Part shown: piece after piece, positions 5,416 through 6,076 of the stretch | Layout of the letters: every line of letters starts with the position of its first letter | Numbering within the stretch: the stretch's first letter is position 1 | NCBI GenBank assembly: GCA_030671095.1 | Contig: DAOVAK010000189.1 | Coordinates: 1-6,076 of the forward strand | Source of the DNA: Deltaproteobacteria bacterium | Lineage (GTDB): Bacteria > Desulfobacterota > DSM-4660 > Desulfatiglandales > HGW-15 | Length of the DNA stretch: 6,076 bases | Direction of reading: 5' to 3' | Notes under the pieces: generated by a model | Told to the model about the DNA's origin: nothing | Database searches by the model: none | The model's input: the letters and a program-made list of their open reading frames with translations, nothing else | Position numbers and translations under genes: made by a program

Positions 5416-6076
5416 TTACGCCTTTATTATTCGTACCTGAGTATCCCACCAGACCGTCTGCCCGCTCAAGGGGTCTTTTCCGCCGTCCATGATCTCGTTG
5501 GGATTAACGCCTTGGCCTCGTTGATAATCGTCGTAGGCCGTGTGTCCCAGACCCAGGGGGAGATAAACCACTCCAGGCATCGCCCCTTCAAAGAGGTTTA
5601 CGCGGACCTTTACCTCTCCCTTCGGGGACTGAATGATGACCCGATCTCCCTGTTGCAAATTATGTTCGGCGGCAGTTTTCGGGTTGATCTCTGCAAAAGA
5701 TTCGTTTTTCATCAATTGGTGGTCAAAGAGGGTTTTCTTTAAGTAAGGGGGGTTGGGCAACCAGTCACTGGGTAGATTGATTAACTCATAAGGCATCATG
5801 CGTAAGGGGTATTCCTCCTTGTCCGCAGCAGATGGGGCCGCCTCATAGTGGGGCATGAAGGCCTCGTCGCCCTTTGCTCTGATCCCCAATGCCTGCAAAG
5901 CGGGTTCCTGTGATCTGCTCTGCGTAAGGTCGTTGACGGCCAGCTCCATATGGGTGCTGAAAAACTCAAATCTCCCTGTAGGGGTATCGAAGAGTGTTTG
6001 CCATTTTCCAAAGGTGTGGGTGGGGCGATACCAGAATCCATTGGATTTTATCTTCTTCCACATCTCATCAAAGGAC
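5416..6076 (-). CDS. Molybdopterin-family oxidoreductase large subunit, C-terminal part (5' end outside window)
   Basis: The frame is open to the window edge and ends with TAA at 5418-5416, so about 219 C-terminal residues are visible. A Met codon at 6063 is internal, since the preceding in-frame residues SFDE run into MWKKIKSNGFWYRP without a ribosome site. The visible part has a TPTGRFEFFS segment, typical just before the final domain of DMSO-reductase-family enzymes, then the molydopterin dinucleotide-binding beta-barrel: FAEINPKTAAEHNLQQGDRVIIQSPKGEVKVRV, then PGVVYLPLGLGHTAYDDY, GQGVNPNEIM and DPLSGQTVWWDTQVRI. The active-site and first iron-sulfur regions are not in the window, so the substrate and even cofactor binding cannot be judged; QrcB of sulfate reducers belongs to this family yet carries no molybdenum. 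It heads (or lies within) the operon with the iron-sulfur and NrfD genes. Qrc-like is the leading guess; polysulfide, thiosulfate or arsenate reductase-like enzymes are alternatives. Confidence 0.85.
   Translation of the reverse strand, partial: SFDEMWKKIKSNGFWYRPTHTFGKWQTLFDTPTGRFEFFSTHMELAVNDLTQSRSQEPALQALGIRAKGDEAFMPHYEAAPSAADKEEYPLRMMPYELINLPSDWLPNPPYLKKTLFDHQLMKNESFAEINPKTAAEHNLQQGDRVIIQSPKGEVKVRVNLFEGAMPGVVYLPLGLGHTAYDDYQRGQGVNPNEIMDGGKDPLSGQTVWWDTQVRIIKA

Noticed and set aside
5024..5440. Plus-strand open frame of 138 codons
   Set aside because: It is a shadow of the iron-sulfur subunit on the opposite strand, whose cysteine motifs leave no doubt about the true frame.

Overview
The window looks like a piece of a Gram-negative, anaerobically respiring bacterium, most likely from the Desulfobacterota/Deltaproteobacteria or a similar lineage. 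The pointers are a PilQ-type outer-membrane secretin, a lipoprotein, and a periplasmic-type molybdopterin/iron-sulfur/NrfD oxidoreductase with a ten-helix HybB-like membrane subunit. The noncoding DNA also holds GC-rich dispersed palindromes that I recall as common in such genomes. Lineage is inferred from gene content only.

Layout, left to right. (1) 1-423, plus strand: the C-terminal end of a type IV pilus secretin (PilQ), cut by the window edge. (2) 424-790: noncoding, with several nested or adjacent hairpins ending in a clear intrinsic terminator at 574-605, then a sigma70-like promoter at 689-716. (3) 791-1561, plus: a lipoprotein with about six TPR repeats, PilF/PilW-like, probably a partner of the pilus machinery. 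(4) 1614-2237, minus: a HAD-superfamily phosphatase with its own good promoter; a perfect 30-bp palindrome lies inside the gene over catalytic motif I. (5) 2238-2721: no gene; it holds that promoter and a 110-bp inverted dispersed repeat. (6) 2722-2919, minus: a small single-pass membrane protein of unknown function; the Shine-Dalgarno sequence favours its second ATG. (7) 2920-3319: no gene; a cluster of palindromic repeats, one of which overlaps a possible promoter for the small gene. (8) 3320-6076, minus: a three-gene operon transcribed right to left, encoding a molybdopterin-family catalytic-type subunit (5' end outside the window), a four-cluster ferredoxin-like subunit and an NrfD/HybB-type quinone-interacting membrane subunit.

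The last three genes almost certainly build one membrane-bound complex that passes electrons between a periplasmic module and the quinone pool through a chain of iron-sulfur clusters. Among known complexes, the subunit set and the ten-helix NrfD fit the menaquinone reductase Qrc of sulfate reducers best. Polysulfide, thiosulfate, tetrathionate and arsenate reductase-like complexes remain possible because the N-terminal part of the large subunit is not visible. I see no CRISPR array, transposase gene, tRNA or rRNA, and no clearly new multi-gene system. The points most worth a second look are the intragenic 30-bp palindrome, the structured RNA candidate after pilQ, and the unusual cysteine spacing in the iron-sulfur subunit.
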